Below are positions 24,201 through 36,282 of a stretch of 64,000 bases of DNA, in pieces. The translations under genes were made by a program, and so were the position numbers. The notes beneath the pieces were generated by a model. It did no database searches and was not told where the DNA came from. It saw only the letters and a program-made list of their open reading frames with translations. The stretch spans positions 10,914,501-10,978,500 of the forward strand of contig CM040086.1 of assembly GCA_022496805.1 (NCBI GenBank), written 5' to 3'. The first letter of the stretch is position 1; every line of letters starts with the position of its first letter. This DNA is from Pohlia nutans (taxonomy: Eukaryota > Streptophyta > Bryopsida > Bryales > Mniaceae).

Positions 24201-26660
24201 CGCCCGCACCAACCAAGTAGCGCCAATTAGCTAACTAGAATTAGTTATCAAATGCTTGCACTGTCTAAGTTGTGTTTAAATAGCAAAGTGGTACTAATTT
24301 CTGCTAACTAATTTGCAATGAAGTTGCTTTCATTAATTAAACTCCTGATTTTGGACAAGTAAATTAATTGTGCCTGTACCAATGGCTTGAAGTGCTAAAT
24401 CCGCCTGCACCAACCAAGTAGCAGCAGTTAGCAAACTTAAAATCCTAACCCCCGTCAGTTAGTTTGCAAGTAGAAGCACGCAAAAGGTTAACTTCCAATT
24501 AGTGAATGGACCTCAACACCATAGTTAGCTGATTGGTGCTGCTTTAGGATTTAGGGTTTAGGGTTTAGGGTTTGCTTGGTGTAGTTGTCCTTAAATAGTT
24601 GAAGGATTTACTCTCTACTTAGTTGGCCGACTAGAAAGCCAGGGGAAGAAAAAGGTCAAGGATGTCTTCTTCACGCCTATGTACTTTTGAACAATCTTGA
24701 GCTAATGTTGACTAAGAAAAAAGAGCCTGACTGCGTTATGTTTGGCATTTTGTTCAGACGTTCCGGGAATTTTCTGGTTAGTGATCTTCCCTCTCACATT
24801 TCTAGAAGTTGATTGTAATGGCTTCGTCATTTTCAAATTACCCATAGTTCAGGTTGTAACTTTTTTCTGCTTAAACTTAGATGGTTCATTGCATTGTAAA
24901 GTGTTGCACATATGGTGATCATGCAGGTTATGCGGCCTTCTTTGACGAAAGAAAACGCTACATTTCAATGATCAGCAGTTCACTGTTAGCCCTGGTGCGT
25001 GGTTTCTTTGCCATCTGAATGGAGACATGGTGACTATTAGTTAGGAGACGAGTTCCTCAAAAGTTTGCTGTAGTTTGTCTATTTCCATTGATATACTGCA
25101 TTGCACACTGCTACAATATTTGAAGAAGTGATTTAGTATGATCTTATGATTCCATTCCTAGCATTCAGTAAGGAGGTTGCGTCTCTGAATTTTTTGAAGC
25201 TTTTAATGTGTGGTCGATTGTAGGTACCTTGGATGCAAGCAAGTTGTGCGAGAGATTTGTTATTGCAGGTTGACCCAATTCAGTTACTAGCTGCTATTGC
25301 TTGTGGCATGTAAGTATTTGCATCGCATTTCTAGGATTTACAAACTTGGAGGCAATTCTGTACTTAGTAATCAACATCTACAATTTTGACCATCTTGGTC
25401 CTACAGATGATTTATCAACTAAACCCCTGATAGACATAGCTCTTGTAAGCCTGTACCCTTGGAATTCGAGAATCAATACCAACATTGAATTCTGACATGG
25501 CTTTTATAACCTGAATTTGATCCAACAATGATTTACAATTTGCTACGACAAGATAGCAAACTGATGGATTTGGATATTTGGGTGTAGGAGTGAGCCTCTA
25601 AAGAATGTTATGGAGTGACCAGTGATGTTTTTGTGAGTGTGTTCCTTATGTATTTTATGACGTGGGATCTTGCAGAGGTATACACGCAGTTTATCTTTTA
25701 TGGAATACCGGCGTAATGTGGTTCTTGCCTGCATATTGGGGTAACAAGGGTGGTGACCAAGTCTCAGCTGCACGAGCAGTGATTCTTCTGGCGAGTCAGG
25801 TACATGTTTTTGCAGTAGAATTTTTGTCTACACGACAACAGAAATTCCTTGAAACAAAAATTGTTTGCTGAGTGTTTGTTCGAGGTTCAAATATTGTTGA
25901 GAATTTACTTTGGAGTTTTCTCTCGCTTAACATTAGCTTTGGAGTTTCATTGAGAGAAGATGTTGGAGCACACATGGCTATTCCAACTTCTTTCTCACCA
26001 TGAGTCTCCATTAAGATATGACATCATCAGGAATTTAGGACCTCATTGATTTTTAACGACATCCAATATTTCATGGGTTCATACATTTTTCGCACGGATT
26101 TCGCACTAATTCTGCACTGAATCCGCACGGCCTCTACATTCACTCTTTTTGTTATCTTACACAATGCAGAATTAGTGCGAAATTCATGCGAGAAATGTAC
26201 GAACTCATGAAATATCGGATGTCGCACGGAAATTGTTAAAAATCTGTGGGGTCCTAAATTCCTGATGCATGGTACGCAATATTTTGCACACAAGTCAGAA
26301 ATACTCTTGCTTAATAATGCAATGAACCACCGGTTTGGGCCTTGATGCAGAAAACATTACCAGTCATTGTAGCAGTGGTGGCAAATCTGAATGGCGCTCT
26401 GGGGGAAGCAGGCTTGCTGGTGCTACCCTGCATAGCCACACATCTAAGTCAGGTCAGTAAAGTTATATGCAACTTTGACATCAGAACTTTAACGTTGAAT
26501 TACTTTATAATTTTGTTGCTGACCCTCAGTGTATTGCATTTTTTTGTTTTCCCATTCTGAATTTGTTGCATGAATTGGCATGTTGCAGATCATTTTTGAC
26601 TCAGTATTGGTCAGTTATTGGTTGGGTGCTGACAAATCCTCTAATATTCAAAGTGCATGA
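21231..26660 (+). CDS. BASS4: Chloroplast sodium/metabolite cotransporter BASS4
   Basis: Member of the bile acid:sodium symporter family, plastid BASS4 branch; polytopic inner-envelope carrier of unknown substrate. Fourteen exons: 21231-21410, 21527-21632, 22403-22510, 22649-22716, 22988-23066, 23237-23295, 23619-23687, 23916-24029, 24758-24776, 24927-24994, 25224-25309, 25676-25799, 26351-26452, 26589-26660. All joins keep frame (417 residues; plant BASS4 is about 430). An N-terminal Ser/Arg-rich transit peptide is followed by FATANFLPL, then about ten hydrophobic segments. Family motifs: STSGIFFISGL, QLRPKELVTG, FCCVPTTLSSGVSL, GANTALALALTVSTNL, LLASQKTLPV and GLLVLPCIATHLSQ. Exon 9 is only 19 nt. 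The start ATGGCG at 21231 has a good context; an in-frame ATG at 21186 is also possible. Introns contain MITEs, a foldback and a short telomere repeat. Confidence 0.94.
21674..21912. mobile_element. TTAA-flanked MITE (element 6) in BASS4 intron 2
   Basis: A 239-bp element with intact TTAA at 21674-21677 and 21909-21912. Ends are CCCTTAAAGGATCAAG and CCCCTAAAGGGCCAAG. About 75-80 percent alike to elements 5 and 7. Confidence 0.9.
22158..22378. mobile_element. Degraded TTAA MITE (element 7) in BASS4 intron 2
   Basis: Same family as element 6 and in the same orientation (shared TTGTTTGACCAACACATGCA and GTTCTTCACTGATTCTAG). Both outer ends are partly deleted; the right TTAA (22375-22378) remains. 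It keeps a subterminal hairpin GCCC-AAATT-GGGC. It ends 24 bases before the acceptor of BASS4 exon 3. Confidence 0.85.
24199..24450. repeat. Direct repeat pair in BASS4 intron 8
   Basis: TCCGCC(C/T)GCACCAACCAAG followed by TAGC and a purine-rich tail occurs at about 24199 and again at about 24401. Possibly part of an unclassified small element. Non-coding. Confidence 0.55.
24543..24573 (+). repeat. Short interstitial telomere repeat
   Basis: About four units of TTTAGGG (the first reads TTTAGGA) in BASS4 intron 8. This is the plant telomere sequence. Confidence 0.9.
26024..26272. mobile_element. Foldback MITE in BASS4 intron 12
   Basis: Inverted arms of about 100 bp begin CATCAGGAATTTAGGACC at both ends and pair along their length with scattered mismatches. 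Flanking CAT on both sides could be a 3-bp target duplication. Superfamily not assigned. Confidence 0.8.
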
Positions 26661-29600
26661 AGTGATGACAAAAATACCCTGAAGTGCCAATATCAATGTG
26701 TAGAATTGTGAAATTGTGATTTAGTGTCCAGCGAGAATTGATGTCTTTTACCATAGTTCATTCAAAGTTGAGGGTGAGGAGAAATAGTGCAGTACATATG
26801 AGTTTGCCACTTGTCATTCCCACTTCCACTGATGGGCCATTCACATTAGCCCAAGTTGTCGCACATGCGTTCTTGACACTTAAATTGAGATATGCTAAAA
26901 TATAACTTGCTCACTGTTCACGCTTCTTTGAATGCGAGCATTGTTGGAACTTATTGGCTTGGCGCAAACTTCCAACTGATTTTTTTTTGTGTTTGCTTCA
27001 CTTTCTTGCATACATTCCATTTACTAAAGAGAGTTTAAATATAATTTGATTATGCATATCTACTTACCATGATGCACGCACATCCAGTGGGTGGTGTGTA
27101 CCAGCCATGAGAGTGTCATGTTCCTTTCAAGTGATGAGAGTGATATGAGCTCGCACGTCATGTTTATTATAAAGTTGCCATTCGTCATTGCAACACTACA
27201 TCCAAAAGTTTTTATCATTTTATATTTTATACTAATTTTTTTTACAGGGACAATATCTCCAAAAAGTCAAATAGTGTCTGCATTGAGATTTTTTTCACAC
27301 ATGAAATGGAAGAGCAAGATAGTGTATAGATAACACAATTTATATATGATAACACAATTTATATATGGTAAACATCCTATCCAATTCATCTATGATGATA
27401 ATATTGTGCTCACTTAACATACTATTAATAACATGTAATAATCACATGATACATAGGTTACTTACTAATTTTGTTGATAGTGATCACCAATAAATACTTC
27501 TAAATCAGTATATTATGAACAACATGCAATTTACTAATGAACAGTGCACCATTCAAGTCAACTAATTTATTTGTAGTTCATTTAAAGGAATGGTCGCTTT
27601 TAAATATAATTACCTTAGATGGTAAATTCAATTGTGATACCTCCACTTTGTATGCTACACCAAAGGAAAATAAATCCACGATTTAGGACTTTTTGTCTTC
27701 AAGTGCAAATTCGTTAAAAACAATTAATATGTTATTAAAGCTTGACAATGGATGAAGATTAATTACAGCCAAATCACTCTACAGTTACTATTATTAAAAT
27801 AAAGATCATTTCAATCATAGGTCTTGTCTTCCTTTTCGAGAAGGTTTCAAATGACTAAAAACATCATCATTTCAATGTTATATGAATGAATAATAAAGAT
27901 TTGAAGATTCTAAACTTTTATTCAATTTAGTCCAAACATAAAATGTAATTAGAGCTTGGAGGTGGATTTTTTAAAATTCGGATTTACATTATTTTGATGC
28001 AAATTTTACATCAAAAATTCATCAGGAACTTTCTAAACGGTAGATTTGCACTTAATTACAAAATCAAAAAATTATAAACATTGTAACTTGAAATGAGTTG
28101 TGTTGTAAAGACTTGAGCTTTATACAAAATTCAAGGCACTAGTGCCAACAATGAATGTGTGATATGTAGAACTCTCACTTCTAGTTCTCTTTAAATCACC
28201 AATTAACTGTCTCCTTTTCAAAAATGTGAATAACTTAAGCATAATTTTTTTTATGGAGTTATATAAGTATACAAGTATTTTTAGTTAACAACTTATGCAC
28301 ATTCTTCACATCCTTACTAAACTTTATGCATATCTCATGCACAAAAACTTCAAACCACAAAATTCTTTTTAGAGGTGACAAACGACTTCACCTTCTAACT
28401 TTTCTTTGTTGAAAACATTTCAAAATAAGATCATTTAGTCTGCTCAATTGTGCATCAAAATCTACTGAAAATTGAGAATTCAAATGGGCTTGCAAGTCCT
28501 TAAGGTTGAGGTACCTTATTCCGATAACTTAAGCTACCTACACTATTTCTGGACCAGCCATTAATAGGGTGATATTTATCCCGGGTTGGAAGTTAGTTTT
28601 CGCGAAGAATGCAAATTTTTCCATGAATTATTTACCAATATTGAAATTTGTACAATTATTCAAAGTGAAAAATACTTCAAGACCCAAAACCGATCATATG
28701 CTCTAATGTACAAATGAGGTACATCTTTTCTTTCAAAATCTAGAAATTAGGCCTGATCGGTTATGTGTCGCTCCTAAAGTACCTCAACCTTACCCCATAT
28801 CATTTGGACGTTACTTTGAACAAATTGGACTACAGAAATGTGCGAATGCGGTACCATCTCAACATGTCGACTGTTTAAAAAACAATTCACATGAAATTCA
28901 GCAAAAAGTAGTTATAATTTCAAAAAAATCGTTTTGACTTTTCTGAATTCTTTAAAGACGAGGCTGCTTGGAAGGTTCGGTAAATTGACTACTAAATGAG
29001 TGGTTCATTAACCTAAACAAAAACAATTTGGTACCAAAAAAATAGGAACACCTAAAACAATTCCAAAACAATCCTACTGTAGTAAGACTTTGGACTTCAC
29101 ATACTAAAGTAACCTTGTCAGCTGTGCATTTCATTGGAACCGCTTTTGTGAAAACGCTAAGTAGAAATGGCAGTTTCAATGAGGAAATAATCTTATCCAG
29201 CAATTGTGCAGTTGGTTGGAAGTCTCGACTTGGAGCCTTGGGCAACATTCATGAAGAGAAATCATATTGCAATGCACAAACTTCTAAACTGTCTTTAAAA
29301 AATATTACATACATAAGTACAAAGTATGATGAAAAAAATTCATGTGTAGCATACAGTTCACTTAGCAACCAAAACTGCTGACAGAGGCTGTTGAATCAAT
29401 CTTCCTCTTTTAACACAACCGCGGGATCTGTAGTCTCAAATACAACAGAACATTCCCCAGTACAAACAGCTCTCACCAGCAAAAACGGATGCAATAGCAG
29501 ATCGCTAGAAGGGAACTGCACACAGTTCAATAATATGTAAGCATTATGCCACTAGTCCCAATACAACAACAATCCTATGGTCTCAAAACCACATCAGTGA

Positions 29601-30430
29601 CTAGATTTGTGGTGGTTATGATCATTCCCAATTCCAAATAGACATACGGGAGTGGGCTACTATTACCTCAGTAGAGGAAGTGAGATCATCGCCATGTAGA
29701 TCATCGCAGCTCAGAACTCTATTAAGATATTTACTACACAAATCGTTTTCATACTAGAATACCATGCCAATAATACGATGAAGAGTACAGATATAGCATG
29801 AATAGTACCACAGCACATACATGATATCAAAATGAAACACAATGTTCGATTCCACGTACCTGCCGCACTGTCTTCCTTTGCGAAATGCGAAGGCTATTGG
29901 TGGTCTCATGAGCTCCAAACGTGGCTGATCACATACTCAGTTGCACCTGCTTGAATTGACACATCTCTTTACTTCACTGCCTATCAGAACAAGATTCTCA
30001 AGGTTTGCAATTTGCCACCAAAAGATGCAATATGACGAGCTTAGGAATCATGAGCCATTAGGTAACAATTCTCTTTTAAGCGTCGTTAATCAATCGATAA
30101 TGAAAACTCGGGTTGAAAACAGGATAGCACTCCTTCCATCAAAATTTCAACCAACAATTGCCTGAACATTTTGAACCCACAGCTCGAGTTTGAAGAATCT
30201 TAATGTGCACCTTTGATACAGCAATGAGATGAGGAAAACAAGCAGATGAGAAGTTCCAATTTTACTGAGTGGTATTGTACATATGCATTGTGTAATGACT
30301 ATCTGAAAATAAATTAAGGTCTAGAGCAAATACGCTGTCTACAAAACCTGATGTACTCTGCAAATAATGAAAAATTGATTGTATCGTCTACCAAGTCTAT
30401 CAGTAAAAGCATATCAGCCTGCGATAGGGT
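26661..30430. other. Gene-free region between BASS4 and MON1 (tail to tail)
   Basis: Contains the 3' UTRs of both genes and AT-rich DNA. A TA-flanked element lies at 28503-28790. Short repeats of ACACAATTTATATATG occur near 27335-27367. No RNA gene or further protein gene recognised. Confidence 0.5.
28503..28790. mobile_element. TA-flanked small element, copy 1
   Basis: A 288-bp element with inverted ends AGGTTGAGGTAC, flanked by TA (28501-28502, 28791-28792), consistent with the Tc1/mariner group. It shares an internal segment (ACCGATCATATGCTCTAAT ... GAAATTAGGCCT) with 43017-43311. Confidence 0.75.
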
Positions 30431-33400
30431 TTACCAACTGAAAGGAGTCGCCCCCAGTAAAAAGATCTCACTTTCCTCATCTCGCAGCCATTGGCAAACA
30501 CGATTACACACTGCCACAGACGAGCTCTGCAGCGCAAAGGCAGTCAATCAGAACCATGACGAGGTCGTTAAAGATAGAAGCTGAGATCTCAGGACTTCAA
30601 GCTTCTAAACTTACTGACTGGGTTACCCCACCACAGAGCCATCCGCATGACATGGCCAAATAAACAATCATATGCAGTATAAATTTGCAGGTTTCAAAAA
30701 TATCCATCACAAATCACGATAAACAGCCATATCAAGCAACATATACTCAAGATGTACCTTGTCTGCCAATGGGTCAAAAGCCGCATAGAATTCAAAATCG
30801 GAGGTTCTCCAGGCCAATAACACTGTGTAGAACCCACAAGATATGTCAGTTGTGTCTAACCCAAGCAATAAAAGTTTAAGAGCAATCATAAGCTAAAACT
30901 GCAGGAGAGATGAACGAACAATTAACCCTTAAACGACACAGCAAGCCCCACGGGCTTTATTTCCAAGGAATCTTGCTTCTAGCAGGAACACTACTTAACT
31001 CCTTCGAACCATACATAGATCATTGGATGCACAACAAGGGGAGGTATCTGATGTGCTCAATTGCTACAACAAATTCTTCTGTGCTTGTTTGCAATGTATA
31101 GATCAAAGGTTTTGGAGGATCATTTGATTCTTGCCCAAGTACTCAATTTATTCCTCATGTGCTTGTTCCTTTGTTGTGATTGGTCATGCACCCATGCCCG
31201 GCCTAAATATATAACCCTTATTCTTTGAGAGATGCTCGGGCTGCCCACCCAGGACCTAAAATGTCGTTTAAGGGTTAATAAAGTGACAAACCATGGTGTT
31301 CATCACGCCGGTATTGCATTTTATGTGGTCCTGCTGCTCCGGCACCATGCATGGACGTATATAGTTTTTGGTATGCCTTGAATACTCTGTATGAACAAGC
31401 AGTAGAAGTTAGTTCTATGAGGTTCCAAGCAACATATGTGCAGTACCTAGATGGTGCTCCTTAACAAAGATTGAGTACCTTTTTTGAGCACTTGGGATGT
31501 GCAGTGGAGGAGAAAATTCCGAAGCCACGTACTGATCCAAAAAGCTGCTTCTATAAATAAAATGCCAAAGCCCTGCAGGCCCTCCAGTTCCTGCAGCAAC
31601 CTGCCTGGTAACTCCTGGTGGACCATGTAACTCATGGTCACCATCGGAGCCAAAAATGGAACTTGTTTTTGAATCCAACGCAGTAGAACTTGCCTTTGGC
31701 TCAAGCAAGTGTTCCACGCGTAGGCCTCCACGTCGCACTGCATTTGAAACCTCGGCTAGCACATTGGTTTGTCTCAAAATAGTTTCAATCCGACCTCTGA
31801 AAAGAAAAAAACATAAGAGTCGAGTAAGGACTTTGAATTGTAGTTTGAAAGCAATTAGCTCAAACCATTGTTTCTGAAGCAAGGCACAATCTAGCTTCCA
31901 GAAATTAACAGTAATAAAGGTTTCCACAGCCATAAAGCAGCATCTAGTATGCTTTGACAATCAGATTGGAGGCCAATAACAGCAGATTCAAACATAGAAA
32001 TGCCCTTATAGTTTACCTGCACTCCTTTAGTTGGAAAAATCCATCTGGGTTGGCAGTCAAAAGAAACAGGCATGTGTCGCTCTGGGCCAACAAATAAAAC
32101 GGTGAGCAAGTAACAAAGCTAGTTTCAAGGTGAAAGGAAGTAATGTCAAATAGTTCAAGGGACAATATGGCTTGGAAAACACACGGACACTCTTTATATC
32201 AAAACACAATCCAGAGAGGAACTTAATATCTTGTAACTTACATCTAGGTACTGCACATATGCATAAAGAAATGCTGTAGGGTTATATCCAGGTAGACAGA
32301 CGGGGAAGAATGACTCCGTCGTTCTGCACAGAGAATCGCGCTTCATTAATCCCAGGGTAAAAACAAAAATAAATAAGAAAACCTGGAATCTATTGCACAA
32401 TGAATTTTAATTCTTTAGATGCATAACATCATTAAAGATATCTGGCAGAATAGTTGGTTGTGATTACTCTTTCAATCTTCAAAACCTTCATGTAATAACA
32501 AATTATGGAATAACTTGGAAACGAGCTAAAACCTAGTAAGCTGATAAGAATGCAAGACATTGGAAAAAGAAGCGACAGAAACGCCGAGCCTCACCTGAAA
32601 GAGTCAGAGGAGGAAACGTAGTTGCAGAGGAGGAGGATGTCGTTTGGAGACAGTGAGCTTTTACGAGGACTCATAATGCTTATGACCTAAGGGAAACATC
32701 CATCAGGAATTTGAGTATTAGAGTTGAACAAGGAGAAGCAACTATTTGAAGTTCAATGCTTGAATTCAATCTTTCTGTACACGTGAACCTACAGCCCAAA
32801 CCACTTCTGAATAAACTTAAGGCGATGGGAACCTAAAAGGCTCTAAAATAGAATAGAAATAATCAATAAGACGTCCACAGATATTGAAATTTGATAAACA
32901 AACTCACCTTAGAACCACACATTAGAAGACTGAACAAAGGACCAGAATTAGGCATGTCTTGAAGAGCAGCACCAGCGGCCTGTCGAATAGCATAAGGGAG
33001 ACGGATGCACGTGTACGCACGTAAGAAAGTGGCTGGATTCCTGCAAAATCACTTAACTAATCAAAATAGGAATTGTCGATGGATTGAATGAAATAAAAAG
33101 TGCTAAAAATGATTTCAAAAGCAACATTACAAGGTGTAGTTTAATACCAGCTGAATCCATGAATAAGATGAGAAAAGACCATATCCGTGCCACCAAGCAA
33201 GGGGCGCATATCAAACTTGGAGTTTTTCACAAAGCATTTCTCCACTCCTTTGGTCAAAATTAAAATGAGCTACACCCAAAAAATGAAGATTATGGATATT
33301 AGTTGTCAAACGAGCCAACTAGCCTATCACGTGCAAAAGCTTTACACCAGCATAAAAAAAAGCTGCAGCGTTGCACATAAAGGCATGAGGAAAAAGGTCA

Positions 33401-36282
33401 CTTCTCTTATCCATAGACCTGTCACTAAGAACACCAGAAAAAACACTCCAAGCGCCAAAAGCAGAGACAAACCTGCGAATGTAACAGCTCCAGCTGCCAC
33501 CTAATAACTTGATCTGGCTCTTCAGTAGCACTAATTGACACCAGATACAGTGGGCCCTTTACCAGAAAGACTATCTGCACCAATTTGCATGATAATGAGA
33601 ACACCGAAGGATTACCATTAAAGATTTGTACAGCGCAACTTGTTAGACAACTATACTGACTGCATAGAAAATCTATAAATCACAAGGTTGTGATAGGGTA
33701 GGCCTAAAGTGGGTGGAACTTCACAATCCAGATGTGCAGCTCAGGTGTTTTGGGCATCTAAAGTAGAATAAAACATCGTACCTGATGATCTCCGGCTTTT
33801 ACAAACCGAATTGTGTCTCCACTTCAGTGACCAAGTGGCACGTTCCAAGCAGACCCCAAGTTAGTAACAACTTCATAAACATCATCCATCCATTGAGATT
33901 TAAAAAGCGAACCCCTCGTACAGTCAACAGTCGGATTGTGATTAAATAACCCCACTAACTATTACCATAATAACTCCAGGTTTCCAGGATGCTTCCTAGC
34001 AATACCTGTTTTCAACAAAAGACATGATGGCCTGCAATGTCGCTGAGAATCCGGCAAGTTTGTGTTCATCTCCGTATCTGCTCAGAACAAAATAAATGAG
34101 AAAAGAGCAACCGACCAAATTGACCTTACAAACAGTGACCCCTAACAAGGTGGACTGCAGTCTCCGCTCGGGTGATAACGTGCATAATCTAAACTGCAAA
34201 GGGTTATATTTTCTTCCAAAGGTTTACAAACCTGGAATATATCGGCTTCCCTGCATTGCTGAGGATAAAGAAATGTTTTTTGTGTTTTCGCCACGAAAGT
34301 GACATGTCATCCTGCAGAAAGCGAACAGGACTTCCAGGTTCAGTAGGATCGCCATGCAATTGCATATCTAGACATGGTACTTTCGAGAATTTTAGAGAAT
34401 GAATCTCGAAATGTAACCCCCTAGACACTCCACGAGACTGTTCTCAACAAAGGGAATTCTTGTGCCATTTCCACAAAATCCGATCAAAATCTTGTACAAT
34501 CACCTTGCTAGCTCGATATGTGCATCACTCTGCAGCATTAACCCCTAAGCGTCTAAAACGCCCGATATGGCCAGCTGCATCACTGGACTTTGCAACGGTG
34601 GCATTTTCTCATCTTACCTCGGTTTTCTGATTTGCAATACATCATTTTAAAGCTTTTGCTCTATACCACAAGATCAACAGTGTCGATTGTGTCAAACTGA
34701 AGTCATTTTCACACAAACAGATGATTTGCAGCAGGGAGTCCAATTTTCCTACATTGCAGAAAATACACAGGGGATAAGCAACACAGACCTCGTCTGGATG
34801 GCGTTTTCCAGGAACCCAAGTTCGCCTCGCCAGTTGCACAGACTCTTGACTCCGGATTCGATCGGCACTTTCATCCGCTCCACTTGCACTATAGATGCTG
34901 GCGGTACTGCTGCCACTGCCTGCTGAGTACCCACTGGTTCCTTCGCGGCTACTGCTTGGACTTCCAGGGGTCTCTTGAATACCGTCTTCAGACAATGCAT
35001 CTCCATCAACAGCATCAGGAACCAAAACCCCACCGTCGGTACTAGGAGGTTCTACACCAGAAGACGCAACATCTCCATCTCTTCCATCCAAGGCTTTGGT
35101 ATCCTCAGCGCTACCACCTAACACAGTTGAAAGGCCACATCAATCACCAAGGGTTCAATAGATCCAGAAAGAATCTTCAATCTTTGGAAACTATAATGAA
35201 GCCTAAACCATGCCAATCTTTGTCAACTCTTATGTGTCTTGTGAGCTAGATGACCCTTGGTATATGACCCCATAGAAACCCCTGTTCCCAACAGTAACTC
35301 GTTTATTCATACACTCGGTTGACCTTCGATTAGCACGACTTGGCCATAACCGATAACTTAAGCTTTTAAACCTACGTGTGGTAGGAATAGAAGGTGAACA
35401 ATATTTTTTCTTCATAGGAAAATAGAAATCATGAAGCATACAAAATTTTGCATAATTTTATTCTTAAAAAAGAAATTCCTACAAACTTTCAAAGTGAAAA
35501 GTTCCAAAACCGATAACATATAAGATTCCACAAACCGGCCCAAGTTGCTTTTCGATATTGACTAATATAGGTAATCGTGCAAGAAGTTGATTGGTTGACA
35601 AAATTTTCTAAACAAGTGGCTTTGAGTTTGATTGTTAAGCACACAGAATGCACACATTGGTTTTGAGTGTATTATGCATGTACCTTATTTTATGGTCACT
35701 TATCTTTGAATGGAAATGGGTTGTCTGCTATCACTTACAGTGAGGTCTATAACCTTCCACTTTGAAATTGCATAAGAAATTCATATGTAGTGATAAAAAT
35801 TCTATCTCGACAAATTTGGCTCTCGTACCTCGCCACAACTCCATAATGAGGTACGAGAACCAAATATTTGTTGAGATAGAACTTTTATCACTACATACGA
35901 ATTTTTCAAAGTGGGAGGTTATTGACCGCTATAAGTGATAGTAGACAACTCCATACTCATCTCCCAAAAATCACATTCCTACATATGTAAACTGCTCCTT
36001 ACCTTCCTCTGTCGCTTCGTGATTTCCAGGGGTTACTTTACTGATTTCATGAACTGGGCCGCTCTCATGCACCTGGCCGTCCTCCTGTGTGCTGCTGTTT
36101 ATATCCAGATTTGAGAGCTTCGTTGTATTGGCAACTTCCGTATCCGAATTGCTGGCAGCAAGCGATCTATTCAGATTCTCAGTGTGTACCTCATCTGATA
36201 AGTAACATGGGCGCTCACCCTCTTCGTCCTCAAAAAGCTCTTCGATGTCACTGTGTGACTCGTGAATTGCAGTGTTATTCAT
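30431..36282 (-). CDS. MON1: Vacuolar fusion protein MON1 (SAND family)
   Basis: MON1 pairs with CCZ1 as the guanine nucleotide exchange factor for Rab7-type GTPases on late endosomes, needed for vacuolar trafficking. Fifteen coding exons in transcript order: 36282-36003, 35117-34789, 34311-34232, 34077-34006, 33821-33782, 33574-33473, 33269-33148, 33040-32908, 32686-32595, 32323-32242, 32081-32017, 31796-31479, 31386-31292, 30822-30758, 30526-30431. All joins keep frame (656 residues). The first about 200 residues are acidic and Ser-rich, probably disordered. The three longin modules start near residue 212: [20 protein letters not shown], then [18 protein letters not shown], then [11 protein letters not shown] near the C-terminus ([10 protein letters not shown]). 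An untranslated first exon likely ends at 37115, with a leader intron to about 36300. A short upstream frame (MMCLRALL) would stop across that junction. Introns hold TTAA elements 4 and 8 and a long hairpin. Confidence 0.97.
30922..31278. mobile_element. TTAA-flanked MITE (element 8) in MON1 intron 13
   Basis: A 357-bp element with intact TTAA at 30922-30925 and 31275-31278. Ends are perfectly inverted: CCCTTAAACGACA on both sides. A subterminal hairpin AGCCC-CAC-GGGCT follows the left end. It lies 13 bases from the splice donor of MON1 exon 13 (31292). Confidence 0.92.
34538..34780. mobile_element. TTAA MITE (element 4) next to a MON1 splice donor
   Basis: Inverse copy of element 3. Left TTAA (34538-34541) and end CCCCTAAGCGTCTAAAACG are intact. 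The other end is degraded (GGGATAAGCAA in place of GGACGCTTAGGGTTAA). It stops about 8 bases from the donor of MON1 exon 2 (34789). Confidence 0.85.
35720..35949. repeat. Long hairpin (foldback element) in MON1 intron 1
   Basis: Arms 35720-35831 and 35848-35949 pair over about 100 bp around a 16-base loop. Matching parts include GTTGTCT(G/A)CTATCACTTA, CCACTTTGAAA, ATGTAGTGATAAAA, TTCTATCTC and CTCGTACCTC. Partial copies lie at 6697-6775 and 8391-8800. In an expressed intron it could fold into a long stem. Confidence 0.88.
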
